DNA of 28,606 bases from a virus. Positions 16,028 to 23,166 of the stretch are shown here, in pieces (positions within the stretch are counted from its first letter, which is position 1; each line of letters starts with the position of its first letter). Both the position numbers and the translations under genes were made by a program. The DNA is taken from the IMG/VR virus record IMGVR_UViG_3300013285_000056, positions 1 to 28,606 of that record; one strand, written 5' to 3'. A model generated the notes under the pieces. It was not told the DNA's origin. It worked only from the letters and a program-made list of their open reading frames with translations, and made no database searches.

Positions 16028-17143
16028 TTAGTGTTCGAAGTTGGCCGCAGAGAATCTTTGACGATCGACTGCTTTATAAGGGCCTGTTCCTGTATGAACC
16101 ATATAACCTTCCTGCCCGGAAACACCTTGCACACTTGCTTGCATAGGAGCAGGATGTTTATCTAGTAGACCAACAATATGATCTTTAACACGCATAATGC
16201 CTATGAATGTTTGGCATAATACTTTATATCCACCTGCATTAGATTGCAGATATACAGCAATATTCTGTTGCATATTTGGACTTACTTTTGCGCCTGCCAT
16301 CCATTCAACAAAGTCAGAACCAAAGTTGCTGAAGTCGCGAGCTCTAACTTTTCCATTAACATACTTTTGAAATATTGTTGGGAAACTACCAATCTTAGCA
16401 ACAGATAATGCAGATTTGTCTAATAGTTTATCTAATGGAGCAGCGTTGCTGTTAATAAATGTTTCAATTGACTTTAGATCAGGTGGAATTTTGACACGAG
16501 GAGGACTAGTAAATTGATCAGTAATAACAAGCAGAGGCCCATTTGTGTTTATACCTCTTAAACTACTAACATGCTTACCTGGTTGTCCGGGAGCAGCAAA
16601 GTAACTATGTGCTACAATTCCGCTCGTGCTCTTAGCAATCTGTTGTCCCAGTGGTTCGCTAACAGGAACAGTATATACAACAGTATTAGGTTGAAACACA
16701 AATGCATTATTTTGTATTGCGGGACGCTGGCTGTAGAGTAAATCGCCAAACATCCATCCTTTGAACCCACTGCTTAGACTTGCCTCAAATTGAGGCCAAA
16801 GTGCTGTCATCATTGCTGATAGTTCTTCTCTGCCGCCGCCTTTACGCTCGGCGTATATTTGTGCTAGTTCTTGTGGACTGTGAGTAATAATCCCTTTAGC
16901 AAACATATGCTTGTCCATCATAGCAAAACCTTGCTCATCTCTACCCCAAACAATAGCAGGTTTGCCATCTGGCTTAATAGAGATAGTCTCAGGATTTGTA
17001 GCCATTTGCTTCAAAGCATTAATAGCTAGTTTTGCACCAGTTGAACCTAAGGCAATAACCTCATCTTCAAAGTGTGGAACTCTAGCTTTCTCTAAGCTAT
17101 AATTTGCCTCTTCAGCTTCAAATAGGAATTCTTGTGCTCGCAT
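16028..17143 (-). CDS. Ligase-fold (nucleotidyltransferase) protein with capsid-targeting N-terminus, DUF6267-like
   Basis: A 371-residue protein. It begins MRAQEFLFEAEEAN: L-F-E|A (7-10) fits the prohead-protease consensus, close to the T4 internal-protein leader. The core resembles DNA/RNA ligases: motif I SIKPDGKPAI with Lys57-x-Asp59-Gly60, then FGDLLY at 133-138 (motif III/IIIa region), EGYMVH at 345-350 (motif IV) and YKAVDRQRF at 356-364 with Lys357 (motif V). Cyanophage relatives of the DUF6267 type carry KWDGAPA at motif I. Ligases of this fold form a Lys-AMP intermediate; whether this one seals nucleic acid is unknown, and no OB-fold is evident. The start is fixed by the leader sequence and by a perfect late box immediately before it; there is no Shine-Dalgarno sequence. 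Confidence 0.65.
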   Translation of the reverse strand: MRAQEFLFEAEEANYSLEKARVPHFEDEVIALGSTGAKLAINALKQMATNPETISIKPDGKPAIVWGRDEQGFAMMDKHMFAKGIITHSPQELAQIYAERKGGGREELSAMMTALWPQFEASLSSGFKGWMFGDLLYSQRPAIQNNAFVFQPNTVVYTVPVSEPLGQQIAKSTSGIVAHSYFAAPGQPGKHVSSLRGINTNGPLLVITDQFTSPPRVKIPPDLKSIETFINSNAAPLDKLLDKSALSVAKIGSFPTIFQKYVNGKVRARDFSNFGSDFVEWMAGAKVSPNMQQNIAVYLQSNAGGYKVLCQTFIGIMRVKDHIVGLLDKHPAPMQASVQGVSGQEGYMVHTGTGPYKAVDRQRFSAANFEH

Positions 17144-17147
17144 CTAA

Positions 17148-17155
17148 TATTTATA
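17148..17155 (-). promoter_or_regulatory. Perfect T4 late promoter (TATAAATA)
   Basis: The minus strand reads TATAAATATTAGATG, so the complete T4 late consensus ends four bases before the ATG of the ligase-fold gene. T4 late transcripts start about five to seven bases after the box, which places the first base at or next to the start codon. The message would be leaderless. Confidence 0.7.
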
Positions 17156-17160
17156 GCACA

Positions 17161-17619
17161 TTATAAGTTTTCTAAAAACCAAAGATAGGTTGGCACTTGA
17201 AATTTAAGTTGCCATTCGCCATTAAATCCCATTGTGGTTTTCTGAGGTAATACTTCATCAAGATCTGGCCTAATAGTTCTATTAGGATAAAATTTGCTTA
17301 ATTTATAAGACAAAAACCCTAGTTCAATTGAATCAATTGAAACAGAATCAACATGTAACAACTGATCAAATAATATTTCTTTCGTTATATAATCAATTAT
17401 AGTGTCGGAGTTTGTTTTATCAAAGTATTTGATTCTGATAACGTGATCGCCTTCATCTAGATGACCTTTCCACTTAATAAGTCTAGACTCTTTATTAATT
17501 TGTTTCTCAGTAACTTTTCCGGTTTCAACAATTTCATCATTTATTAAAAGTTGAAAGCTAGGCGGATTGACATGAAATTTAGCAGACAATTCAACTTCAA
17601 TTTCAACTTCTTCACTCAT
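17161..17619 (-). CDS. Beta-sandwich protein, carbohydrate-binding-module-like
   Basis: A 152-residue acidic protein. Residues 20-105 have the pattern of small calcium-dependent carbohydrate-binding modules (CBM36/60 type): FQLLINDEIVETGKV, then IKWKGHLDEGDHVIRIKYFD, then LLHVDSVSIDSIEL. In that family an 'LxVDGxxV' strand, a 'GxHTVxVxFxND' strand and a 'LyVDxI' strand occur in this order. The last part (MGFNGEWQLKFQVPTYLWFL) is aromatic. The start overlaps the stop of the glycosyltransferase gene by four bases (ATGA), so the two are co-translated. A virion surface or ligand-binding role is likely, by inference. Confidence 0.55.
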   Translation of the reverse strand: MSEEVEIEVELSAKFHVNPPSFQLLINDEIVETGKVTEKQINKESRLIKWKGHLDEGDHVIRIKYFDKTNSDTIIDYITKEILFDQLLHVDSVSIDSIELGFLSYKLSKFYPNRTIRPDLDEVLPQKTTMGFNGEWQLKFQVPTYLWFLENL

Positions 17620-18455
17620 TCTGCTGCTTCCTTTTGAACGATCTCAACTTGGCTAATGTCTGACAGATCAAGTTGAATTTGCGGAGCATTACCAGCAGCA
17701 CCACCGTTAGATACTTGATTAGTTAGTACTTTCTTAAGTTCGTCGATATCACCTGCATACTTGTGATAACCAGTATGATCTAGCTTAATGCCTGTATCAG
17801 CAAATACCTTACCGCCCATCAAACGCCATAGATAGCAGAATGTCCAATCTTCTGACAGATAGTTACCATCAGGATCAATCATTGTGTCAAACAGGCCATA
17901 CATCAATGGCTCATACTGAGCACCAATGCCAATGTTATCACGATACTTTAGTTCAGGATGAGCAGCAATCATCTTCTCGATTACTTCACGTTTAATCAGC
18001 ATAAATCCAGTTCCTAATGTTGAAACTTCAACAAGATCGCCGGTAACCACTGGATTTGGAACTGTATTAATAACATATCGAATTGGGATACGCTTCATTG
18101 GATAAACGCCACCAACTAGATCTTGATTAGCGCAAAGCAAACGTAGGATTGATTCAGCATCAAAACCAAGATCAACGTCAATGAACATTAGATGTGTTGC
18201 AGACTTATTAAACAAGAATTTAGCAACAAGGTTGTTACGACCGCGAGTAATCAATGATTCGTTAACCATTGTGTCGATGCTATAGTTAATGCCTAACTTG
18301 GCAGCAATGATACTGAACTTAATCATCGATATAAAAGTTGCTTCGTTGCAAATGCCATTATACATTGGCAAACAAAAATGAACGTGTGTAGTTCTAAGAT
18401 AAGCTAATACTTCAGGTGGAAGACCGTATGTGTCTTCAGTTGGTTGATCAGTCAT
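17616..18455 (-). CDS. GT-A type glycosyltransferase-like protein
   Basis: A 279-residue protein with a GT-A-like core. It has VHFCLPMYNG (25-34), SLITRGRNNLVAKFL (67-81), FIDVDLGFD with the DxD motif at 93-95, LVGGVYPMK around 112-120, GTGFMLIKREV around 147-157, and SEDWTFCYLWRLMGGKVF near 203-220, followed by DHTGYHKYAGD. DxD proteins of this kind transfer sugars from nucleotide sugars with a divalent metal. The acceptor (phage DNA, virion protein or host glycan) is not evident. The C-terminal 30 residues are Gly/Ala-rich. The gene is coupled to the carbohydrate-binding-like protein after it. Confidence 0.7.
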   Translation of the reverse strand: MTDQPTEDTYGLPPEVLAYLRTTHVHFCLPMYNGICNEATFISMIKFSIIAAKLGINYSIDTMVNESLITRGRNNLVAKFLFNKSATHLMFIDVDLGFDAESILRLLCANQDLVGGVYPMKRIPIRYVINTVPNPVVTGDLVEVSTLGTGFMLIKREVIEKMIAAHPELKYRDNIGIGAQYEPLMYGLFDTMIDPDGNYLSEDWTFCYLWRLMGGKVFADTGIKLDHTGYHKYAGDIDELKKVLTNQVSNGGAAGNAPQIQLDLSDISQVEIVQKEAAE

Positions 18456-18481
18456 TGATAAATTCTCTTTGCTAGTTGATT

Positions 18482-18847
18482 TTAATTATATAGCACACGA
18501 TTGATTGTGCCTGCTGTGAAATTGGTAATGGCAATTCTAATCCAAACAAAATTACCTGTTACATTAATGAATCCACTTTTAGTAAATGTAACAGTTTCAT
18601 TACCCAGTAGTTCAGTAGCACCAAACCAATCGTCTTCGGTAGGATTAGTTGCCAGTGATGCTTGAATCCCAATTTGGCCTACTAAACCTGTTACTTTATA
18701 ACTAAAGGTATGAAGACCATCTGAATAACCGTAGTATCCGCGACCTTGATATTTGGAGCTATACCAATCTAAATCTGTGCCATTATAAGCACCATTACTT
18801 GCACCATGTGCGGTATTGCTGATTATTACAGTCGGTACGATACTCAT
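18482..18847 (-). CDS. Small structural beta-sandwich protein (tail/fibre-associated domain)
   Basis: A 121-residue protein. After an N-terminal segment MSIVPTVIISNTAHGASNG comes a Tyr/Gly-rich stretch (WYSSKYQGRGYYGYSDGLHT). The C-terminal part has IGIQASLATNPTEDDWF, then GFINVTGNFVWIRIAITNFT and AGTINRVLYN. This combination (an 'IQASLA..PTEDDW' strand and a 'GNFVWIR..I..FTAGTI' strand) recurs in cyanophage-type myovirus fibre and baseplate-associated proteins. No signal peptide. Its ATG overlaps the stop of the 54-residue gene as ATGA. Virion localisation is inferred. Confidence 0.65.
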   Translation of the reverse strand: MSIVPTVIISNTAHGASNGAYNGTDLDWYSSKYQGRGYYGYSDGLHTFSYKVTGLVGQIGIQASLATNPTEDDWFGATELLGNETVTFTKSGFINVTGNFVWIRIAITNFTAGTINRVLYN

Positions 18848-19008
18848 TTTATGTTAATTTCCACAAGTCTTTTATCACCAACTAGCTGTTCAATAACTTC
18901 TACTAACTGTGCAATTAATTCTGCATCTAAAATTACAGCAGTTGTTGCGTCATCTCTGACTAGTTCGCTAACTTTGATTTCAATAGTGTCTGAATTGAGT
19001 TTAGCCAT
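18844..19008 (-). CDS. Small acidic protein, 54 residues
   Basis: A short frame with ATG at 19008, AGGAG six bases upstream, a late box at 19023-19029 and a TGA that overlaps the next ATG. The product begins MAKLNSDTIEIKVSELVRDD and continues ATTAVILDAELIAQLVEVIE, ending LVGDKRLVEINIK. It is amphipathic and helical without membrane segments. The promoter, ribosome site and ATGA junction together make it very likely real. Function unknown. Confidence 0.7.
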   Translation of the reverse strand: MAKLNSDTIEIKVSELVRDDATTAVILDAELIAQLVEVIEQLVGDKRLVEINIK

Positions 19009-19022
19009 TTTAGCTCCTATGA

Positions 19023-19029
19023 TATTTAT
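19023..19029 (-). promoter_or_regulatory. T4-type late promoter box (ATAAATA)
   Basis: The minus strand reads GCATAAATATCATAGGAGC, so the late box is followed within about ten bases by the AGGAG ribosome site and the ATG at 19008. The box overlaps the stop codon of the 113-residue gene. It would drive the 54-residue gene, the 121-residue structural gene and probably the glycosyltransferase. Confidence 0.6.
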
Positions 19030-19367
19030 GCGTTTGCAAGATCCTCTTTGCTCTTTCTACCACGCTTTTTACCCGGTGATTGCTTCAGTCCATCGGGTCG
19101 AATGTCATATGCAGCAGCTAGCCGCTCAGGTGCCATGCCATCTACTTCATTGACATGCTCGCAAGGGATACTATACTTTCGTCCAGCACGGGAAATAGTA
19201 TGAAACTTAATTGTGCCTTCTTCAATAACTACACGTTCTACAGTGAGAACAAGCTCCTTGTATGCAGGCATATCTCCCATTGCTACTATTGGACAAGTTG
19301 CAATAATACGAGAATTTGAACCTAGAATTCCACGATTAACTAGTGCTTTTGCTAATGTAACTTTCAC
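19026..19367 (-). CDS. Unknown protein with basic AT-hook-like tail
   Basis: A 113-residue protein starting with GTG at 19367, which overlaps the upstream stop as GTGA and has AAGGA six bases before it. It begins MKVTLAKALVNRGILGSNSR; the middle is beta-rich (LVLTVERVVIEEGTIKFHTI), and the C-terminus SPGKKRGRKSKEDLANA contains a KRGRKS basic patch similar to an AT-hook. DNA binding is therefore possible but weakly supported. No named family recognised. Confidence 0.6.
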   Translation of the reverse strand: MKVTLAKALVNRGILGSNSRIIATCPIVAMGDMPAYKELVLTVERVVIEEGTIKFHTISRAGRKYSIPCEHVNEVDGMAPERLAAAYDIRPDGLKQSPGKKRGRKSKEDLANA

Positions 19368-20047
19368 TTCTTTTCCTTTTCTAAGATACGAAAAACTTTT
19401 TTAATATGACCTGGTGCAATAAAATGAAGCATCATGATATCATCTTCACTCTTCATGTAACAGTTAAATCCATTAAACATGAATAATATTTTACTTTGAA
19501 TATATCTACGTATTAGCTCTTCACTCCATGAAGAAGCTACAACGCTACGATCTTGATATGCATCAGCTACCCAATTGCAAGCACATTCCTGAATTTTTTT
19601 GTCTCTATAGTCCCAATCACCAAAAAATACTTGGAATGGATAGTCTCCAACTTTTCGTCTAAATTTGATATCAGTTACGATACCATTCTCTTCTAAACGA
19701 GATTTATTAGCATTATATCGCTCGCTAGTATAATGCAATGTATGCAAATGATTTAGTATTCTGTAATCATCTAATACATATTCAATTAGTTCCGCGTCTG
19801 AAGTAAAGATACTTTGATGTACTTCACGACGCTTTCTATACTCCCACAGGTTTTTATCAAGATCTTCAATCAAGTCCTGATATAACGTATTCAAACGCCA
19901 AGTAGTTCGCTGGCCCTCTCCGTCATATATTCCAAAATCAAATTCTAGTTTGTATTTGAATTTATTAGCATACCAAGTACCATCGTGTTCAAACGCAAAC
20001 TTCTTCTGCTGTCTCAACCGATTCAGTATGTCCTGCTGACTTGTCAA
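19364..20047 (-). CDS. Unknown 227-residue protein with TTG start
   Basis: The frame has no ATG or GTG near its beginning; TTG at 20047 follows GGAG with a seven-base gap, so it is the best start. This makes its first 59 bases overlap the 3' end of clpA in another frame. The protein begins TSQQDILNRLRQQKKFAFEH and is rich in aromatic and charged residues, with YRDKKIQECACNWVADAYQD near 155 and FMFNGFNCYMKSEDDIMM near 190. It ends in the basic ILEKEKK. I do not recognise the family. The long overlap suggests translational coupling to clpA. Confidence 0.6.
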   Translation of the reverse strand: MTSQQDILNRLRQQKKFAFEHDGTWYANKFKYKLEFDFGIYDGEGQRTTWRLNTLYQDLIEDLDKNLWEYRKRREVHQSIFTSDAELIEYVLDDYRILNHLHTLHYTSERYNANKSRLEENGIVTDIKFRRKVGDYPFQVFFGDWDYRDKKIQECACNWVADAYQDRSVVASSWSEELIRRYIQSKILFMFNGFNCYMKSEDDIMMLHFIAPGHIKKVFRILEKEKK

Positions 20048-22262
20048 CGATCAACTCCAATTCTTCACCAACGGCGCTAACTGTTATTGTAGCATGTCCT
20101 GCAATTTTGTCAAACAGTATTTTCCTTGCCAACGGAACTTTAATCTTCTCGTGTATAAGTCTAGCCATTGGCCTTGCACCCATTGCAGAATCATATCCAT
20201 TGGTAACTAGATAGTCCCAAGCTGTGTCATCAAGCTCAAGTACCAAAGACTTATCTTGTAACTGACTATCCATTTCTTTAATAAACTTTTCAGCAACCTT
20301 GCGAATAGTTTCCTTGCCAAGCTTGTTAAACTTAATAACAGCATCCAATCGATTTCTAAATTCAGGACGGAAGAACTCCTTAACGGCTTTATCATCTTCA
20401 CCTGTTTTAGTCATTGATCCAAAGCCAATGTTATTACGTTCACTATCAGCAGCACCTAGATTACTGGTTAACAATACAATGGCCTGTCGACAGTCTGCCT
20501 TTTTACCATTAGATCCAGTAACAAATCCATCATCCATGATCTGAAGCAATACTTGGACAACATCTGGATGTGCCTTTTCTACTTCATCAAAAAGGATAAC
20601 AGAATGTGGATTCTTAGCTACTTCACTAATCAATAATCCGCCTGCTAGGTTAGCATCTTCGTATCCAACATATCCTGGAGGCGCACCAATCAATCTACTA
20701 ATAGCATGACGCTCGCCATACTCACTCATATCAAAGCGAATAAACTTCATTGAAAGTCTTTCACTTAGTGATTTAGCAAGTTCAGTTTTACCAGTACCTG
20801 TTGGTCCTAACAGCAGGAAACTACCAACAGGTCGGTTGTTACTCTTAAGTCCTGCACGGTTAACCCATACACGATCTAAGATCTGTTCAACAGCTGAATC
20901 CTGCCCATAGACACGCAGTTTGATATCACTTTCAACTGTTGTAATATCAAAGCTTTGTTCTTGCTCTTGCATCTGTGTAATTGGAATACCAGTAATACGA
21001 CTGATCTCACGTTGGATACACAATTCGTTAATAGTTCTGTCTTCAGCATCAGTACTACGCTTCAATGCAGCAGCACTATCAATTAAGTCAATTGCCTTAT
21101 CTGGCAGCTTCTTGTCATTTTGAAAACGAACACTTAACTCAACAGCAGCCTTAATTGCATCATCAGTAATTTCGACATTATGAAATCCTTCATATGCGTC
21201 GCGAATACCTTCAAGTATCTGTTTTGTTACTGCAACTGTTGGTTCGTCAACAATAAGACGATTGAATCGACGCATTAGCGCACGATCTTTCTCAAAATGC
21301 TGTGTATATTCTTCCCACGTTGTAGCTGCAATTACCTTAATATCGCCACGAGCAAGTGCAGGCTTAAGCATATTAGCTAGATCAACAGCACTACTATTGC
21401 CACTACCTGCGCCCCGCATTTGATGCGCCTCGTCAATAAACAAGATGATGTTCTTTAGCTCTTGGGCAGCAGCTAGAATTTCTTGCAAGCGTTCTTCAAA
21501 CTCGCCTCGATATTTTGTGCCAGCAAGTAATGAGCCAATATTTAAGCTATATACTACCCAGCCATTGAGAAACTCTGGAATACGCTCTTCAATAATATCA
21601 AGAACAAGTCCATCAACTACAGCAGTTTTACCAACACCTGCATCACCTACTAGTAGCACATTACACTTGCTCTTTCTAGCTAGTATTTGTTCCATTTCGG
21701 CAATTTCGGAGCTGCGACCAATTACTGGATCCATCTTGCCTTCGCCGGCAAGTGTCATTAAATTTGTGCAATATTGCTCAAGAACCTTTTCTGCATAGTT
21801 CTTATTAGTCTTAGGTCCTTTACGCTGCTTGGTCCACGCCTTAACAACTGCTTCTTTCTCTACGCCATATTTTTGTAGGAAGAAAGCAGCATGGCTGTGT
21901 GACTCGTTTGTAATACTGAGGAATAGATCAATAATTGATATCTGTTGACGCCCACTGAAGATTACTTGTGTAAATGCTCTATTAAACACACGCTCTAAGC
22001 TGGCTGTTTTTTTAGGATCTTCTTGCTCACTATCTTCTTTAAGAAAATAAGTGACACCTTCAAGGTATTGTTCAATTTCGGCAATCAGTAAATCAACCTG
22101 AATTCCTAAATTTTCAAGTATAATGTTAAAGTTTTTCTCATGTAGCAGCCCTAACAACAAATGCTCAATCATAAAGTACTCATGATTTAGTTCGCGAGCA
22201 TACTCGCGAGCTGCTTTTACAATCTTATCAATATCGCCATTGGAACTATAGATATCTTTCAT
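19989..22262 (-). CDS. clpA: ClpA-like Hsp100 AAA+ unfoldase
   Basis: A 757-residue, full-length Hsp100 protein (E. coli ClpA has 758). The N-domain (1-145) is the Clp-N repeat (LNHEYFMIEHLLLGLLHEKN). D1 has Walker A GDAGVGKT (206-213), pore loop KYRGEFE (250-256) and Walker B ILFIDEAH (273-280). D2 has Walker A GPTGTGKT (486-493), pore loop GYVGYE (530-535) and Walker B VILFDE (555-560). There is no ClpB-type middle coiled coil. At 612-614 lies IGF, fitting the (L/I/V)-G-(F/L) tripeptide that docks ClpA and ClpX on ClpP, in the same place as IGL of ClpA. It should unfold proteins and feed them to a ClpP, presumably the host's since none is seen here. DnaJ-like gene lies directly upstream; two promoters precede the ATG. 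Confidence 0.93.
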   Translation of the reverse strand: MKDIYSSNGDIDKIVKAAREYARELNHEYFMIEHLLLGLLHEKNFNIILENLGIQVDLLIAEIEQYLEGVTYFLKEDSEQEDPKKTASLERVFNRAFTQVIFSGRQQISIIDLFLSITNESHSHAAFFLQKYGVEKEAVVKAWTKQRKGPKTNKNYAEKVLEQYCTNLMTLAGEGKMDPVIGRSSEIAEMEQILARKSKCNVLLVGDAGVGKTAVVDGLVLDIIEERIPEFLNGWVVYSLNIGSLLAGTKYRGEFEERLQEILAAAQELKNIILFIDEAHQMRGAGSGNSSAVDLANMLKPALARGDIKVIAATTWEEYTQHFEKDRALMRRFNRLIVDEPTVAVTKQILEGIRDAYEGFHNVEITDDAIKAAVELSVRFQNDKKLPDKAIDLIDSAAALKRSTDAEDRTINELCIQREISRITGIPITQMQEQEQSFDITTVESDIKLRVYGQDSAVEQILDRVWVNRAGLKSNNRPVGSFLLLGPTGTGKTELAKSLSERLSMKFIRFDMSEYGERHAISRLIGAPPGYVGYEDANLAGGLLISEVAKNPHSVILFDEVEKAHPDVVQVLLQIMDDGFVTGSNGKKADCRQAIVLLTSNLGAADSERNNIGFGSMTKTGEDDKAVKEFFRPEFRNRLDAVIKFNKLGKETIRKVAEKFIKEMDSQLQDKSLVLELDDTAWDYLVTNGYDSAMGARPMARLIHEKIKVPLARKILFDKIAGHATITVSAVGEELELIVDKSAGHTESVETAEEVCV

Positions 22263-22268
22263 CCTATT

Positions 22269-22297
22269 AATATAAACAGTGCTAGGTGTTTTGTCAA
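22269..22297 (-). promoter_or_regulatory. Sigma70-like early promoter for clpA
   Basis: The minus strand carries TTGACA (22292-22297), exactly 17 bases, then TATATT (22269-22274). Only six bases (AATAGG) separate the -10 box from the ATG at 22262, so transcription would begin at or beside the start codon. This is one of three perfect TTGACA boxes before early-type genes in the window. Confidence 0.65.
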
Positions 22298-22298
22298 G

Positions 22299-22305
22299 TA
22301 TTTAT
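22299..22305 (-). promoter_or_regulatory. T4-type late promoter box before clpA
   Basis: The minus strand reads CTAAATAAATACTTGACA. The late-type AATAAATA abuts the -35 box of the sigma70-like promoter and overlaps the stop codon of the DnaJ-like gene. A transcript from here would have a leader of about 30 bases, unlike the one from the early promoter. Confidence 0.45.
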
Positions 22306-23150
22306 TTAGGACTCATTGTCTGCACATGTTGAATCAATTTAAGTTGATCACCAGTCAATACTGTTGGTATTAGAACATTAACTTTAATAATAAATTTACC
22401 ATATGTTCTATTTTGTCTTGCAAATCCTTCATCAGTGATACCAAACTGAGCTCCACTCTGTGTACCAGGGGGTATTCTAAGATTTATCTTTTTTCCTCTG
22501 GGGGTATCTAAGTCTATGTTATGTCCTAACATTGCTTGAAAACAATCAATGGTAATATCTGATACAATGTGATCATCTAATCTAATAAATTTTGGATGAG
22601 GAGTTACTCTGATTACAACTTCTAATGTTCCCCTGGGCAAACTTAATATAGCATTATCGCCTCTGCCTGCCATCTGCAATACAGTTTGATCTGTAATACC
22701 AGCTGGTAAATCTAAAGTTATTCTCTCTGACCCACCATTAGTTAGCCCAAATTCAATGGTCTTCTGACAGACGTCTAATGTATCGAGAAAATTTATTTCA
22801 AGTTGAATTCTTACGTTTCTATTTCGAGGGGCTTGTCTTGCGCCTGCGAAAGGAAACCCAAACATCTGACTAAATTGTTCATTAATATCATTGAACACAT
22901 TATTGTCAAATCCTTGATGAAATCCTGGATGACCTTGATGAAACTGTGGTTGTGGATTTCTCAATTGATGATCGTAGTGTGATCTTTTATCGATATCTGC
23001 TAAAGTTTCGTAAGCTTCACTGATCTGTTGAAATTTTGAAACATCTCCCCCGAGATCAGGATGATGTTGTTTAGCAAGCTTTCTATAAGCTGATTTAACT
23101 TCTTCTGGAGTAGCAGTATCTGCTACTCCCAATGTTGCGTAATGTGTCAT
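22302..23150 (-). CDS. DnaJ-like co-chaperone (class B, CbpA type)
   Basis: A 282-residue J-protein. The J domain (1-65) begins MTHYATLGVADTATPEEVKS and has the essential HPD at 30-32, followed by FQQISEAYETLADIDKRSHY. A His/Gln/Gly/Phe-rich linker (about 68-108) corresponds to the G/F region. Two beta-rich client-binding domains follow (110-282), with LDLPAGITDQTVLQMAGRGD and INLRIPPGTQSGAQFGITDE as typical CTD motifs. The CxxCxGxG zinc domain of class A DnaJ is absent. It should stimulate host DnaK ATPase and deliver substrates. Its position immediately before clpA (39 bases) suggests a joint proteostasis module. Confidence 0.92.
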   Translation of the reverse strand: MTHYATLGVADTATPEEVKSAYRKLAKQHHPDLGGDVSKFQQISEAYETLADIDKRSHYDHQLRNPQPQFHQGHPGFHQGFDNNVFNDINEQFSQMFGFPFAGARQAPRNRNVRIQLEINFLDTLDVCQKTIEFGLTNGGSERITLDLPAGITDQTVLQMAGRGDNAILSLPRGTLEVVIRVTPHPKFIRLDDHIVSDITIDCFQAMLGHNIDLDTPRGKKINLRIPPGTQSGAQFGITDEGFARQNRTYGKFIIKVNVLIPTVLTGDQLKLIQHVQTMSPK

Positions 23151-23166
23151 GCATTGTAGTTATTGT

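Noticed and set aside
20043-20048. TTGACA on the minus strand near the end of clpA as a promoter
   Set aside because: No -10-like sequence at 16-18 bases (GAATCG instead); the TTG is better explained as the start codon of the 227-residue gene.
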